From assembly GCA_018340805.1 (NCBI GenBank), contig JACMZG010001870.1, forward strand, positions 52,909,540 to 52,973,539: 64,000 nt of DNA. Reading direction: 5' to 3'. Numbering within the stretch: position 1 is the first letter of the stretch; each line of letters starts with the position of its first letter. The notes under the pieces are model-generated. The model ran no database searches. It was not told where the DNA came from and saw nothing but the letters and a program-made list of their open reading frames with translations. Positions 1-13,858 of this stretch are shown in pieces. The position numbers and the translations under genes were made by a program. This DNA is from Microvelia longipes. Taxonomy: Eukaryota; Arthropoda; Insecta; Hemiptera; Veliidae.

Positions 1-3000
1 TATACAACAAGGTAGAGAGTTCCTCAACATGTTGTACAACAAGGTTAGAGAGTCCCTCTACATGTTGTACAACAAGTAGGAGTTCCTCTACGTTGTCCTC
101 CTTCATGTTTGTACAACAAGGTTAGAGAGTTCTCACATGTTGTTACACAAGGTAGAAGTCCCTGTTGTACAACAAGGTAGAGAGACTAGAGAGTCTACTG
201 TTGTAGTGTAGAGAGAAGTTAGAGAGTTCCTCTAATGTTTGTACAACAAGGTAGAGAGATGAGTCTATGTTGTAAACAAGGTAGAGAGTTCCTCTACATG
301 TTGTACAACAAGGTAGAGAGTTCCTCTACATGTTGTACAACAAGGTAGGTTAGAGAGTCCCTCTACATGTTGTACAACAAGGTAGAGAGTTCCTCTACAT
401 GTTGTATAACAAGGTAGAGGTCCCTCTACATGTTGTACAAACAAGGGTACAACAGTAGAAGTTCCTCTAATGTTGTACACAACAAAAGGTAGAGAGTTCC
501 TCTACATGTTGTGTGTACAACAAGGTGAGAGGTCGTCTACATGTTGTACAACAGAGTTTTCTCTACTTTTGAGGGTAGAGAGTCCCTCTACATGTTGTAC
601 AACAAGGTAGAGAGTTCCTCTACATGTTGTATAACAGGTAGAGAGTCCCTCTACATGTTGTTAGAGACATGGGTAGAGAGTTCCTCTACATGTTGTACAA
701 CAAGTAGAGAGTTCCTCTTACATGTGTTACACAAGGTAGAGAGTTCCTCTACATTGTTGTACAACACATGTTGTAGGTGAGTTCTCTACATGTTGTACAC
801 AGGTAGAGAGTCCCTCTACATGTTGTACAAACAAGGTAGGTTCCTCTACATTGTTGTACAACAGAGTTCCCCTCTACATGTTGTACAACAGGTAGAGGAG
901 TTCTCTACTTGTGTGTACAACAAGGGTAGAGAGTCCCTCTACATGTTGTACACAAGGTAGAGAGTTCCTCTACATGTTGTACAACAAGGGTAGAGAGTTC
1001 CTCTACATGTTGTACAACAAGGTAGAGAGTTCCTCTACATTGTACAAACAAGGTAGAGAGTTTCCTCTACATGTTGTACAACAAGGTAGAGAGTTCCTCT
1101 ACATGTGTACAACAAGGTAGAGAGGTCCCTCTACATGTTGTACAACAAGGTAGAGAGTCCCTCTACATGTTGTACAACAAGGTAGAGAGTGCCTCTACAT
1201 GGTTGTACAACAAGGTAGAGAGTTCCTCTACATGTTGTACAACAAGGTAGAGAGTTCCTCTACATGTTGTACAACAAGGTAGAGAGTTCCTCTTACATGT
1301 TGTACAACAAGGTAGGAGTTCCTCTACATGTTGTACAACAAGGTAGAGAGTTTCCTACTACATGTTGTTGTACAACAGGTAGAGTGTTCCTTCTACATGA
1401 TTGTACAACAGTACGAGGAGTTCTCTACATGTTTGGTACAACAAGGTAGAGAGTTCCTCTACATTGTTGTACATACAAGGTAGAGAGTTCCTCTACATGT
1501 TGTACAACAAGGTAGGGAAGTTCCTCTACATGTTGTACACAACAAGGGTAGAGAGTTCCTCTACATGTTGTACAACAAGGTAGAGAGTTCCTCTACATGT
1601 TGTACAACAGGTTAGAGAGTTCCTCTAATGTGTACAACAGGTAGAGAGTTTCCTCTACATGTTTGTGACAACAAGTAGAGGTTCCTCTACATGTTGTACA
1701 ACAAGGTAGAGAGTTCCTCTAATGTTGTACAACAAGGTAGAGAGTTCCCTCTACATGTTGTACAACAAGGTAGAGGAGGTCCCTCTACATGTTGTACAAC
1801 AAGGTAGAGAGTCCTTTACATGTTGTACAACAAGGTAGAGAGTCCCTCTACATGTTGTACAACAAGGTAGAGGTTCCTCTACATGTTGTACAACAAGTAG
1901 AGAGTTCCTCTACATGTTGTTACAACAAGGTAGAGAGTTCCTCTACATGTTGTACAACAAGTAGAGAGTTCCTCTACATGTTGTACAACAAGGTAGAGAG
2001 TTCTCTACAATGTTGTACAACAAGGGTAGAGAGTTCCTCTACATGTTGTACAACAAGGTAGAGAGTTCCTCTACATGTTGTTACAACAAGGTAGAGAGTT
2101 CCTCTACATGTTGTAACAAACAAGTAGAGAGTCTCTACATGTTGTACAACAAGGTAGGAGAGTCCTCTAATGTTGTACAACAAGTAGAGAGTCTCTACAT
2201 GTTGTACAACAAGGTAGAGGGTCCTCTAATGTTGTGTTAGAGAGTCTACAACAAACAGGTAGAGAGTTCCTCTACATGTTTTGTACCAACAAGGTAGAGA
2301 GAGTTCTCTTACATGTTGTACAACAAGTAGAGAGTTCCTCTACATGTTGTACAAACAAGGTTAGAGACTACATGTTGTACACAAGGTAGAGAGTCCTCTA
2401 CATGTTGTACAACAATGTAGAGAGTTCCTCTACTGTTGTACAACAAGGTAGAGAGTTCTCTACATTTGTACAACAAGGTAGAGAGTCCTCTAATGTTGTA
2501 CAACAAGGTAGAGAGTCCCTCTACATGTTGTACACAAGGTAGAGAGTGTCCCTCTCATGGTTGTACAACAAGGTAGAGAGTCCCTTTGTATACAACAAGG
2601 TAGAGAGATGTTGTACAAACAAGGTAGAGGTCCTCTACATGTTGTACAACAAGGTAGAGAGTTTCCTCTACATGTTGTACAACAAGGGTAGAGAGTTCCT
2701 CTACATGTTGTACAAACAAGGTAGAGAGTTCTCTACATGTTGTACAACAGGTAGAGAGTTCCTCTACATTGTTGTACAACTAGTCCTCTAAATGTTGTAC
2801 AACAAGGTAGAGAGTTCCTCTACATGTTGTACAACAGGTAGAGAGGTCCCTCTACATGTTGTACAACAAGGTAGAGAGTCCCTCTACATGTTGTACAACA
2901 AGGTAGAGAGTGTTCCTCTACATGTTGTACAACAAGTTGTTAGAGAGTTCCTCTACATGTTGTCAACAAGGTAGAGAGTTCCTCTACATGTTGTAACAAG

Positions 3001-4435
3001 GTAGAGAGTTCCTCTACATGTTGTACAACAAGGTAGAGAGTTCCTCTACATGTATGTACAACAAGGTAGAGAGTTCCCTCTACATGTTGTACAACAGGTA
3101 GAGAGTTCCTCTACATGTTGTACAACAAGTAGAGGTTCCTCTACATGTTGTACAACAAGGTAGAGAGTTCCTCTACATGTTGTACAACAAGGTAGAGAGT
3201 TCCTCTACATGTTGTACAACAAGGTAGAGGTTCCTCTACATGTTGTACACAAGGTAGAGAGTTCCTCTACATGTTGTACAACAAGGTTAGAGAGTTCCTT
3301 CTACATGTTGTACAACAAGTAGAGAGTCCCTTCTACATGTTGTACAACAAGGTAGAGAGTTCCTCTACATTTGTACAACAAGGTAGAGAGTTCCTCTACA
3401 TTGTTGTACAACAAGGTTAGAGAGTTCTCTACATGTTGTACAACAAGGTTAGAGAGTTCCTCTACATGTTGTACAACAAAGGTAGAGGTTCTCTTACATG
3501 TTGTACAACAAGGTAGAGAGTTCCTCTACATTTGTACAACAAGTAGAGAGTCCTCTACATGTTGTACAACAAGGTAGAGAGTCCTCTACATGTTGTACAC
3601 AAGGTAGAGAGTTCCTCTACATGTTGTACAACAAGGTAGAGAGTCCCTCTACATGTTGTACAACAAGGTAGAAGTCCCTCTACATGTTGTACAACAAGGT
3701 AGAGAGTCCCTCTACATGTTGTACAACAAGGTAGAGAGTGTGACAACAAGGTAGCATGTTGTGAGAGAGTACATGTTGTACAACAAGTAGAGAGTTCCTC
3801 TACATGTTGTCAACAAGGTAGAGAGTTCTCTTACATGTTGTACAACAAGGTAGAGAGTTCCTCTACATGTGTACAACAAGGTAGAGAGTCCTCTTGTTGT
3901 ACAACAAGGTAGAGAGTTGTACAACAAGGTTAGAGAGTTCTCTACATTGTTGTACAACAGGTAGAGAGTTCCTCTACTGTTGTACAACAAGGTAGAGAGT
4001 TCCTCTTTACATGTTGTTACAACAAGGTAGAGAGAGTCCCTCTACATGTTGTACAACAAGGTAGAGAGTTCCTCTACATGTTGTACAACAAGGTAGAGAG
4101 TCCCTCTACATGTTGTTTACAACAAGGTATAGAGAGTTCCTCTGACAACAGGTAGAGAGCCCTCTACATGTTGTACAACAAGGTAGAGAGTCCCTTCACA
4201 TGTTGTACAACAAGGTAGAGAGTCCCTCTACATGTTGTACAACAAGGGTAGAGAGTTCCTCTACATGTTGTACAACAAGGTAGAGAGTTCCTCTACATGT
4301 TGTACAACAAGGTAGAGAGTCCCTCTACATGTTGTACAACAAGGTAGAGAGTTCCTCTACATGTTGTACAACAAGGTAGAGAGTTCCTCTACATGTTGTA
4401 CAACAAGGTAGAGAGTTCCTCTACATGTTGTACCA
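1..4435. repeat. 32-bp satellite array, about 140 copies
   Basis: The first 4.4 kb is a head-to-tail array of a 32-bp unit with two self-complementary parts: the 12-bp perfect palindrome TGTTGTACAACA and the hairpin TAGAGagttcCTCTA. The usual variation is TTCC or TCCC in the hairpin loop. Many copies carry one- to several-base indels, so reading frames shift constantly and short ORFs on both strands have no coding meaning. The array begins at the window edge, so its true length is unknown, and it stops cleanly at about 4435. The last copies (about 4200-4435) are the most regular. Confidence 0.97.
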
Positions 4436-7338
4436 TATTCCTGAACAGGACTGCTATGACACAAAATAACATATTATTTTCTTGATTTATGAAATTTTTA
4501 ATTTTAAAAAACAATATAAATAAACACTAGAAGTTTTAACTGCTCTTTTAAGAGTCTAACCCAATTAGTTTACACTCAAAATTTTGTGATACACTGCTTA
4601 GCTGAAAGTGAGTTGAAACAACTCAGTTCTTCTGAAAAATTCACATTTTCGACCTCAATTCACTCAAAAACTCTACTTTTTAAAAATTTTAGTTGAATTT
4701 CATTCCATACCGTCTAATTTTAGGACCATACAAATATTTTTTAACATACCTGGGTGAAAATTTATTAACCAATAAATAAAATTTTTTATTAAAATAATAT
4801 TTATTTTTTTAATTAATATAAAAAATAAATACAAGATTAGAGATTTATAATACTTGCATTGGATTTATTTAATATACTTGCAGAAGTATAGAATAGTAAA
4901 TTTCTTAGACTGATAATTAAGAACTATTAATAACAAGGAATGCAGTCTTAATTAATCTTATAGAAGTATAGATTAAAGATTTTGTAAAATTATATATTTA
5001 TATAAAAAATGTAGTACTATATTGTAGTACACTTTGGAGGCTCTCCAGAACAGATTTTAGGTAAAAAGTACAAGGAATAGGTACAAAAAGTTAACTGAGC
5101 AGCGTTTTAGTCTATTTTACAAATTCTGATTCATCAAAATTTTAGTCTATGTAAGGCTAAAATGCTAATTGACAGATTAGCTGACTAATCAGGGTTTTAG
5201 ATCCACCCAGTTTGACCTACTCATTATACCAGGGTACACTAATCTGAGATCCAATTATAGGAGTACTCATCATTCATGGGTACAATAATTTGATATCCAG
5301 TTTGACCAACTATTGCACCCAAGGATTATAATAGGTAAAGAATGTCAGAAGGTATACGAGAGTGTTTAACAACAGGTGGAGGTGAATTTAGTGCTGGTAC
5401 CTAGTGGCAGCTCTGAAACTAACCTTCCTTCTTACTCAATCTTCTTATTTATTATAATGAAATCATAACATATTTAAAAATGTTAAATTTATGTTAAAAC
5501 AGTTTTTGATAAAAGTTTCTTTAAATGTAGAATTAACTATTACATTTTTCACATATGGAGTTGTGAACAACTCTGTTCTTACGGTGTTAGAACTTATTGA
5601 CAACTCGTAGTTGTCAACAACTACGGATTTGATGGCAGGGGTTCAAACCTGCGTTTAACCCCCTTGAGGTGAAATCCCCCCGGCAGTTGTCGTGTGAACG
5701 AAATTAAACTTGGGGTTCAACACTGAAACTCATTTTTCATGGTGATATATAACAGCAATATTAAAGACATAAAAAATTAAATTAAAAGTAATAAATTAAG
5801 TAATATATCATTGAAGAGCTCTTGATTATATGTTATATACTTAATTCCAAAAAATATATGTAATTTAGCAAGTGAAGTGAGCTCTAACTTTTTATATACA
5901 TGAAATCTAGTGAGCCCTTACTTTGTACTAGCAAGCAAAGCGATTCTCTTATTCTAATTACGGCATTTAAATTTTAGAAAACCAGCAAAGGACTGTTTCT
6001 CAATTTACTCTATTTAACAAGCAAAGGAAGTCTGTTTTAAAACATTTTAAGTTGATGTTCTGTGAGTTTTTGATGCAACACATAACTGGTTCCTTATTAT
6101 TACAATTATATTTGTGACACCAAGAGCAGATCACTTGAAATCTGACATTATTATTTGAAGAAAATATTAGGGTAAATAGGTAAAGTGGTTGTTAGCTAGG
6201 TAGTATATAACTAGTGTTTAACTAGTTTAACTTGTGTTATAGTGGTCTATAACAAGGCAGTCTAGCTAGTAGTCGTTAGGTAGGTTAGGTAAAGAGTAGT
6301 TAGCTAAAATGAGATGACAGGAGCTCATTCTCTTAGTTGGCATAGAGAAACTACCAAATTGCACACTAGTGCTCCTGTTAACTGGCTACAGAACTATGTT
6401 TGTCCCAAATAATAAATACCAGGACCATCTCTCTCTGTCTATATATTCTTTGATTTTACCATCAAAATAAAAACAACTTAATAAATCAATAACTTATATT
6501 TTATTCTCACAATTATTAAGGATAGAAAAGAAAGAAAAGAAGAAGGACCAGAAAATAATAAAATAGGGAAAACACCCACAATAATGCATAATAGGAAATA
6601 GGAAAAACAATAGATAATCATGAAATGACAAAAACAAAATAAATAAGAGTGTCAGTAAAAATAAAATAAGCTTCAAACCTAGTTTAACTAATGATTATAA
6701 ACACTATATAATAGTTGATTAAACCAAAGATTATAAATAGACACAAATCATTGTTTTGGGTTAACAAAGGAATATTATCTTTAGTATAACTGAGGTAATA
6801 AAATATCCCTTTTATTATTTATTTATAAACCTTGTAAACCTTGAAATAGTCCATAATGCTTTACAATACAACTACTGATATTCACACAACTAGATAGTTT
6901 ATATGTGTATGTGCACGTGTGTATCAAAATATATTTTATTTATAATACTATTATATCATTAAATGTTACAAGGTATACTCTCAAGAATATAAGTATTATG
7001 TTACATTTATATGATCATACAGATCTAAAACACGCAGATCTAAAACATTCATGGAAGGTTAAAATTGGCACTTCATTTTGGATAGGCCCTTATAAATATA
7101 ATCTTTGGTTTAAGCAATGAGATTATAAATCCTAAATATAATTTTTGATCAAAGTATAATTTTATAAAATCTTTGAACTAAAATTATAAATATTATATAA
7201 TCTTTGGACAACAAATTATATTCTTTTATAAAATTAATTCAATACAAGTTTATATTAAATCTGTTAAAAATAGTGTAAAATGAAATACAATTTTTAATCA
7301 GGGACCTCAGGAATGCAGCAATATAATCAAGATAATTA
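4436..7338. other. AT-rich flanking DNA with no gene seen
   Basis: No coding exon, TIR pair or retroelement protein could be recognised here. A short inverted repeat (GTTGTCAACAACTACG and neighbours) and a GGTTCAAACC box lie near 5590-5650, but no tRNA cloverleaf can be drawn. ORFs in this stretch are short and biased toward Phe, Leu, Ile and Asn, as expected from AT-rich non-coding DNA. Confidence 0.5.
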
Positions 7339-8078
7339 GGAAAAATTTGGATTCTGATCGATGCTAGCACTGCGGTGGACCTACTTTTTAACTGAGTAGA
7401 AGTGGCTTGATTCCCCGATTTTTGTCTACATTCCATTTGAAATTAATTTTTTATACTTTCTAGTCATACTTCCAACTACCTGAAGCGATTTGTGCAGTCA
7501 TTGTCCTCTTTAAACTTCCACTGAACCCATCTGATGGCAAATAAGTTTACATTTAATTCAATTTATTTAATAACTTAAGCAGGTAGTAATGAACATCAGT
7601 GCCTAAATTATCCAAGTGCTATAAGATAGATTTTGGCATTTAATGCAGCCTGAAACATCTTAAAAAAAAGTTTTTTTATGTTTTTTAAATTTAGACGTGC
7701 ACATGTGATTACCTATATCATATCGATTAAATTATTAAATAATTGAATTAAATCTAAACTTACCAGTCATCAGGAGCGTTATGATGAAATTAAAAAAACT
7801 TTGTATTTTAGTTTCTGAATTTATGTAATATAGAACATGACAATGGCAAACCATTTTTATTAGGTTAAAATAATAAGGAATGAAAAGAAAAATAAATTTA
7901 TTATTAAAATAAATGCAACTCTCATAACCAATAGTTGCCATGGTTCACATAAAATTAAAGTTAAAAATGTAATCGGTAATTTGAGGGAAGCTGTCGGAGT
8001 TAGTTCATGAGTAGTCCACACAGGTCCGCTCCAGCGCTGATTTCTAGCAGCTTGCGATAATCGAATCCAAACTTTTCC
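7339..8078. mobile_element. TIR element, copy 1 (DNA transposon or MITE)
   Basis: Both ends show the same inverted sequence. The left end reads GGAAAAATTTGGATTC and the complement of the right end reads GGAAAAGTTTGGATTC. Further in, a second inverted block contains GCTAG and GCGG(A)CC-like sequence on both sides. A diverged copy with the same ends and interior lies at 31732-32437. No transposase was recognised, only AT-rich ORFs that are shared between the copies as DNA. No target duplication is clear. The family is unassigned. Confidence 0.75.
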
Positions 8079-9742
8079 TCATTTAAGTTACCACCCCCCC
8101 CCCCCCCTGGTATGGGGGCTCATTTTATTAACACAAGGAGCCTGTAGAGTGAGTAGACTTCCTCTTCTCCTTTTGACCCCCCCCCCTAAATGAATTTAGT
8201 TTAAATTAATATATTTTTACTTTTCAATTACATGTTTCTTCTATTTAGTTGGTATACATTTATATTGAGGTTAAAAGACAACAAGATGAATTAATTATCA
8301 AACATCTTGTGTATATAATTATGATATATTTTTAACAGCTAGGCTCTTGATGATTTGGGTTCAAAATCAAAATTATATTCCACTTTACAAAAAATATAAA
8401 AAAATAACAAATTGTAAATAAAAGAAAAAGACGTTCACTCCACAAGAGGACAAAACACAAAATGAAAACAATTAATAAGTCTTACAATACTCAGTTTTAT
8501 AATACAACTTTGTCTTTTATTGTTTTAAAACCAGGTTTACACAAAGCAAATGAAGGGATATAACCAAAGGTGTAGATTTTAGATTTAATTAATATTTTTA
8601 TTCATAGCAAATAAGAATTTAAAACCTGAAAAGCATTGATTGCAAAAGGAGAGTGAAACCACTAATTAACCCTACAGAGAAACCCAGCAATCGGGGCCCA
8701 ATCTCACTAAGCCTTCACAGTATTAACAGATCATACATCACTGATAAACATAATCCTACCTGTTGCTTTGTTTGTAACCTAAACCCAAACAGGCATTCAC
8801 CTTACAATCTCTTTTCATTATTTATTTATTCATAGTCTTGACAGATATCGACATGACGAGTTGCCATTTAATTTCAAACTTGATGTACAATGTGGCAGCA
8901 GTGTGGTTCATTGTTTTTACTTTTTGGTAAATTACTTCCACTAGTGGAAAGTAATGTCATTTTTTGAAACTGATGAGTTTATTTAACAGTTTCTAATACA
9001 AATGTAGCTTTAATTATTATTGATTCTATTCCACTATATTTGATACTCACGAAAAAAATTATTTATATCACAAGCTAATAAATTTGGTTACTCAGCTGGA
9101 AAATGTCTTTATATTAATGAGGACAGTTAACATTTTATTATTTTACATGTAAAGCAAATGTTTTTACAAAATTTACCAAAGTTAAAAAAAAATTTTAATG
9201 TAGAAAGTTGTTTACACCTGTGATTATAACACAATGGAATAAAATAACTACTCCCACACAATAATGCCAGTATGCTACCTATATGGCTACATCTAAAAAT
9301 GTATAACAATATTAATATCTCTAACAAATAATTTGGCGATACATTGTATATTACAAACAACTTCATATACTTATCATCATAACTCTAAGTTCCTGACAGG
9401 GACAAAAGAAAAGCTTAAAAAAATAATGTGATTGGTCAAACCAGGTCAAACTTAATAACCATGAAAAAACTAAATGCTGCTCAGGGAATTTGAGAGCCTC
9501 TCTCATTGCAAGCTCGTTTTTATCAACAACAAAAAAATAGAGAACTTTTCTCATTATTAGTGGAGTCAGTCTTCAGTATCACTAATGAGAAATAAGACTT
9601 ATAAATTCTTTCTTTCATCTCACAGCTACTTATGATGGTTTTTTGGTTTAAATCCAACTTTATTTGTTAATAAAGAAAGAGGTGTTTTATTTTATTTATA
9701 ATTAAAAAAAATTGCAAAATAAAATTTGTATGATGCTTTCAT

Positions 9743-9779
9743 CAAAGATTATGTAGTATACCATACTACATAATCTTTG
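9743..9779. repeat. Perfect 17-bp-arm inverted repeat
   Basis: CAAAGATTATGTAGTAT is followed by three bases and then its exact complement. It could be a minimal foldback unit or a remnant of a TIR element. Confidence 0.85.
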
Positions 9780-12760
9780 GCTTTCATATAATGGTTGGTC
9801 AGAGGGAAAAGCTATGATGACAAGTAAATATATTTTAGCTTAGGCAAAACATTTACATTTATTATAAAAAATAAAAACTATTATCTATATATTATGTTTA
9901 CGTTGTGCATTTGAGAATTCTTTGTAGCTATTACAGATACATGCTATGCTATCACTTTCACAATCAAAGTAAAAGTATTTTAAAGAGATTTATAAAATAA
10001 TACTTTAAAGGCAATTATAAAAAAAACCAATGGGCAAATATTTAAATCAGAGGCAGCAGGACAACATTAGTGCTCCACAGAGGTCTTTACTTTATTCCCA
10101 ATGTTGCCGCATCTTGAGTATAAAATACAGACATAATTCAATTTCAATTATTTAAAAAAAAGTCAAGAAATATAAAAAGGAAAATAGTGCAATTCATAGA
10201 TAAAAATAATTGTGTGGCTTGTAAGCTTTGAGGACAGACAATGAACTTACAAGAAATACTCAAATCTCTATTTTCCTAATTGAAGGGCAAACACACTTTG
10301 ACTATATAAACTATCTGAAAATATCTAAACTTCAATATAGATATTTTTTAAATTGCTAATAATATTAAAATAAGAAGTCTATGGTGGAGCCTCACAGGCC
10401 CTAATGACTACATTGACTTCTCTCTCTAATGCATAATATCATCATTAAATGGATCTCATACTAACATTAATAATATGCAATATCATGCAGTGAAAATAAC
10501 AGTAGTTAATAATAAAGAGCCAGGAAAAATTAATTAACCATCAACTTAATTCTGAAATAATTCTGATCAACTTGCCAGCTCCTGAAATTTATTTTATTAT
10601 ACAACTTCATCCACGTAGATCTTTTTGTACAAAAAATATATATAAGTATATACATATTTTCAGCACTGAAAATGATGATGCGATTGAACTGAAACCAGTC
10701 TAAATTGATTCAGCATGCCAACAATATATAAATATAGCACACCTTGTTAAAACACAATTCCACAATTTTTATGACGTATTAAGGTTGGGTTGATGAAATC
10801 ATAAAATTTCAAAAAATATGCTATAATTGTTTTTCTCGTGGCTCTTCAATTAATTAACCCCTACAACTAATTACAGTTAAATCAAATAGAGGTGTAAAAG
10901 TACACTGCTTGAGATAGAGTGAAACTTATTTTTGTGTTAATAACAGAAATAATTCTCACTCTCAATAAGGAAAATAATAAACTAATAAAAAATAATAATA
11001 ATGCTGATAAAAAACAAAAATTGCTAAAAACCTAATAAATAATAAAAATAATATATGATAACTGTACAATATTTTACAGAAATTTAATTATATATAGTTA
11101 CTTTTGATTCTTTTAAAAGGAGAATTACTTACAAGTACAACATATAAGTTTAAGACTAGTTTATTTATGTAGCTCCTTAAAGTATTTAGAACAGATATAA
11201 TGCTAAGCGATGCAAAAATAGTATGTTTTGTTACGAAAATTATCATCTGAAATAATTACATATAATTATAATAAATAGCTGAATTAATTAATATTAAACT
11301 ATTAAAGTTAATAATATAATAAATAATAACAAAAAATTGCACTAATTAAGTTTAATTTTGTTATCTATAAATTTGTACGTAAAGAATTAAAAAATGTATC
11401 ACCAGAGTTTTAGCTGAAGTTAAGCTTAAGATAAGCAGCTCAGAAAATGTAACACAAGCTTTTATTGATCTTGTTACAAATATAAAGGAGTGGATCGAGT
11501 GAAGAATTTGCCTGAACACAGTTAAAATATCAAGCAAAGCAAGTGTCAACCAGTACAGGTCATTGTCAAACTGAAACCAAACAGAACAGCAGATGGGAGA
11601 GCTGGATCTGGTCTCCTAGGATTGAGAGAAATAGCAACAGTCAATCTAACATTAATCTTAAGGTTACTGTGAAATCTTCAAAATGACCTGTTGAATGTTG
11701 CCAAGCCTTCATATTTGTTGGAAAGACTTTAGTAGAACTTGACCCTTTTCTCCAAAACAATAAGTTTAGATAACTTTTCTCTGAAAGATTAACTTCACAT
11801 GTAACTTGTCTCTACAAGCTGATATTAAGTTTTATGACATTTTTATAATAATAAAAAATGAAAGCTGATATCACCGAGTATACAACATTTAGAGATATAT
11901 TTGTAACAGTGAAACCTAATCTTGCAGAAACTATTTCTTGCTTATCCCTAAAGCACTGAAAAATATCAACTGTTAAACCTATAAAATAACCGGAGAGCAA
12001 TTATTATACTAATAATATATATTTTATAACATATTTAAAGCCAGCAATGTTTTTTTTTCAGATAATGTTTCAATTTTAACACAGTATTGTGATATGAAAG
12101 TTTATATCAATTTTATATTTAAGTTATTATTAAAATCTTTAGACTAAAAATATCAACAGTTTAAAACAAAAACATTCGATTAGTGCCACCAAATACCACA
12201 CAACAAAAATTGTTTTAATCACAAAATGTATTTTTACCACCAATAAAACAACCAGTGTTAATATTTTCTAACAATAACATCACACAAAAGATAAAACTAA
12301 ATCCCTAAAATAAATATTTATAGTAATTAGTCATTAATTATAATTACATTTAACAGAGTAGACATTTAATAATAAGATGATTTCATTCTTAATTACTTCT
12401 CATCTTCAGACAAATTTGAAGGAAAGAGTAAACTATACCAGGAGAGCTTAATGTTTGTTTATTTGTTTAAGTATATTAAATAGTAATAGTACTAATAGTA
12501 TCAATGTTATTTCTACTTTATTATCCATAGCAGCACAAGTAGTATTCTGAAAGCACTAATATAGATACTCAATATTAGTAATTTGTTTTAGCTACAGATA
12601 GGGCTAGTAGTATTTGTGAAAAATTGCACTCAAGTTACTGCTCCGTTCTAATGTTTTAACAAACTAAATGTGACATAGATTTCTTTAAAATAGCCATCAA
12701 AACCATCTAGTAGCTATCTACTGACCTCATACTAAAACTAACACCATCATCTCTCTAGGT

Positions 12761-12782
12761 ATACTCAATAATTATTGAGTAT
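12761..12782. repeat. Perfect 22-bp palindrome
   Basis: ATACTCAATAA is followed directly by its complement TTATTGAGTAT, with no spacer. The function is unknown, and chance is less likely than a hairpin-type repeat remnant. Confidence 0.8.
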
Positions 12783-13705
12783 GCCTGGTGAATTGACCAG
12801 TGAACTAACTGATGGTCATTATACGATGCAGGATAGTACTCAAGTACATGACTTAAGATTGAGAAAGCCTTAGGAGGTATTCTCTAACAAGAGAGATTTG
12901 TTGTAATAAGATATTATTATAGCAATAAGTCTAACTAAATCTCAAATAAAGTGTTTTACAAGTCATCATTTCAATGTTTTTAAAAAGATATTTATATAAT
13001 AAATGAAATGATCAGTACATAACATCAAGAGAAGTAAATTACATTTCAAATATAACTAATATCAACATTTGAATAATTCACTACTACAGAATTAACAAAA
13101 TCTTTCTACAGGTGGCTGTTTATACAGTTAACAACAAGAATCATAGAGCTGAGGGCCCTGAAAGATGAGTATGGTGCAGTGAAATGAGGCAGCAATTGCT
13201 CATTCCGGCACACAGCCTCTATGAAATGAGGCAGCAATTGCTCTTTCCGGCACACTGGCTCTATGAAATATTTTCCATGAGTATAGTAAATGTTGATTCA
13301 AATATTGGTGATTGGTTTCTAAAACCAATTTAATAATTTGAAGACTTTATAATGGAAATTTAAATAATTTAAACATCAACAAATCAACACTTAACATTTT
13401 ATCATAAACTTAATCTACAATTAAATAATTTCTTCAATATCGTTTTAATTCATTAATAGAAAATAATAAAATTACAAAATAAAAAATATCAAGCTCCTTT
13501 GTATCCTGTATCCTCAAGAGTATACAGCAGTAAACATTATTTAATTGGAAAAACAATATTTTGATAAATGGGGATAGAATTAGAAATGAAAGGAAGAATA
13601 AAGACAGCATACAAAGCTATCAGAGCTCTCCTCTGTAGGGAGAATAATACTAAGTCTCTCACTTTGTATTATTCTCTCTTCCTCATTGTTTAAGAAACTA
13701 ACTGT

Positions 13706-13858
13706 GCTTAAGATAATACTTAGGGATGCTTAAGATAATACTTAAGGATGCTTAAGATAATACTTAAGGATGCCTAAGATAATACTTAAGGATGCCTAAG
13801 ATAATACTTAAGGATGCTTAAGATAATACTTAAGGATGCTTAAGATAATACTCAAGGA
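13706..13858. repeat. 22-bp minisatellite, seven copies
   Basis: The unit TTAAGATAATACTTAAGGATGC is repeated about seven times. It contains the inverted element CTTAAG...CTTAAG and varies only at TTAAGG/TAGGG and GCTTA/GCCTA. Unlike the satellite at the start of the window, the copies keep almost exact length. Confidence 0.93.

Larger units (their letters stand above)
8079..13705. other. AT-rich DNA with short palindromes, no gene seen
   Basis: No coding exon was recognised. The stretch contains runs of 14 C (8094-8107) and 10 C (8177-8186). It also holds a 37-bp inverted repeat at 9743-9779 and a perfect 22-bp palindrome at 12761-12782. Two 43-bp direct repeats containing ATGAGGCAGCAATTGCTC lie at about 13180-13266. 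A degenerate copy of the ATGATG...GAAACCAGTC motif lies near 10670-10710. Confidence 0.5.

Noticed and set aside
265..3990. Many 60-90-codon ORFs on both strands rich in MLYNKVESSSTCC-type peptides
   Set aside because: They are translations of the 32-bp satellite. Frames change with every indel and both strands are open equally, so they are not genes.
1..4435. A CRISPR-like repeat array
   Set aside because: The units abut with no unique spacers and the DNA is eukaryotic.
5590..5690. Possible tRNA or SINE head around GGTTCAAACC
   Set aside because: No A box, D arm or acceptor pairing can be drawn, and the T-stem pairs poorly.
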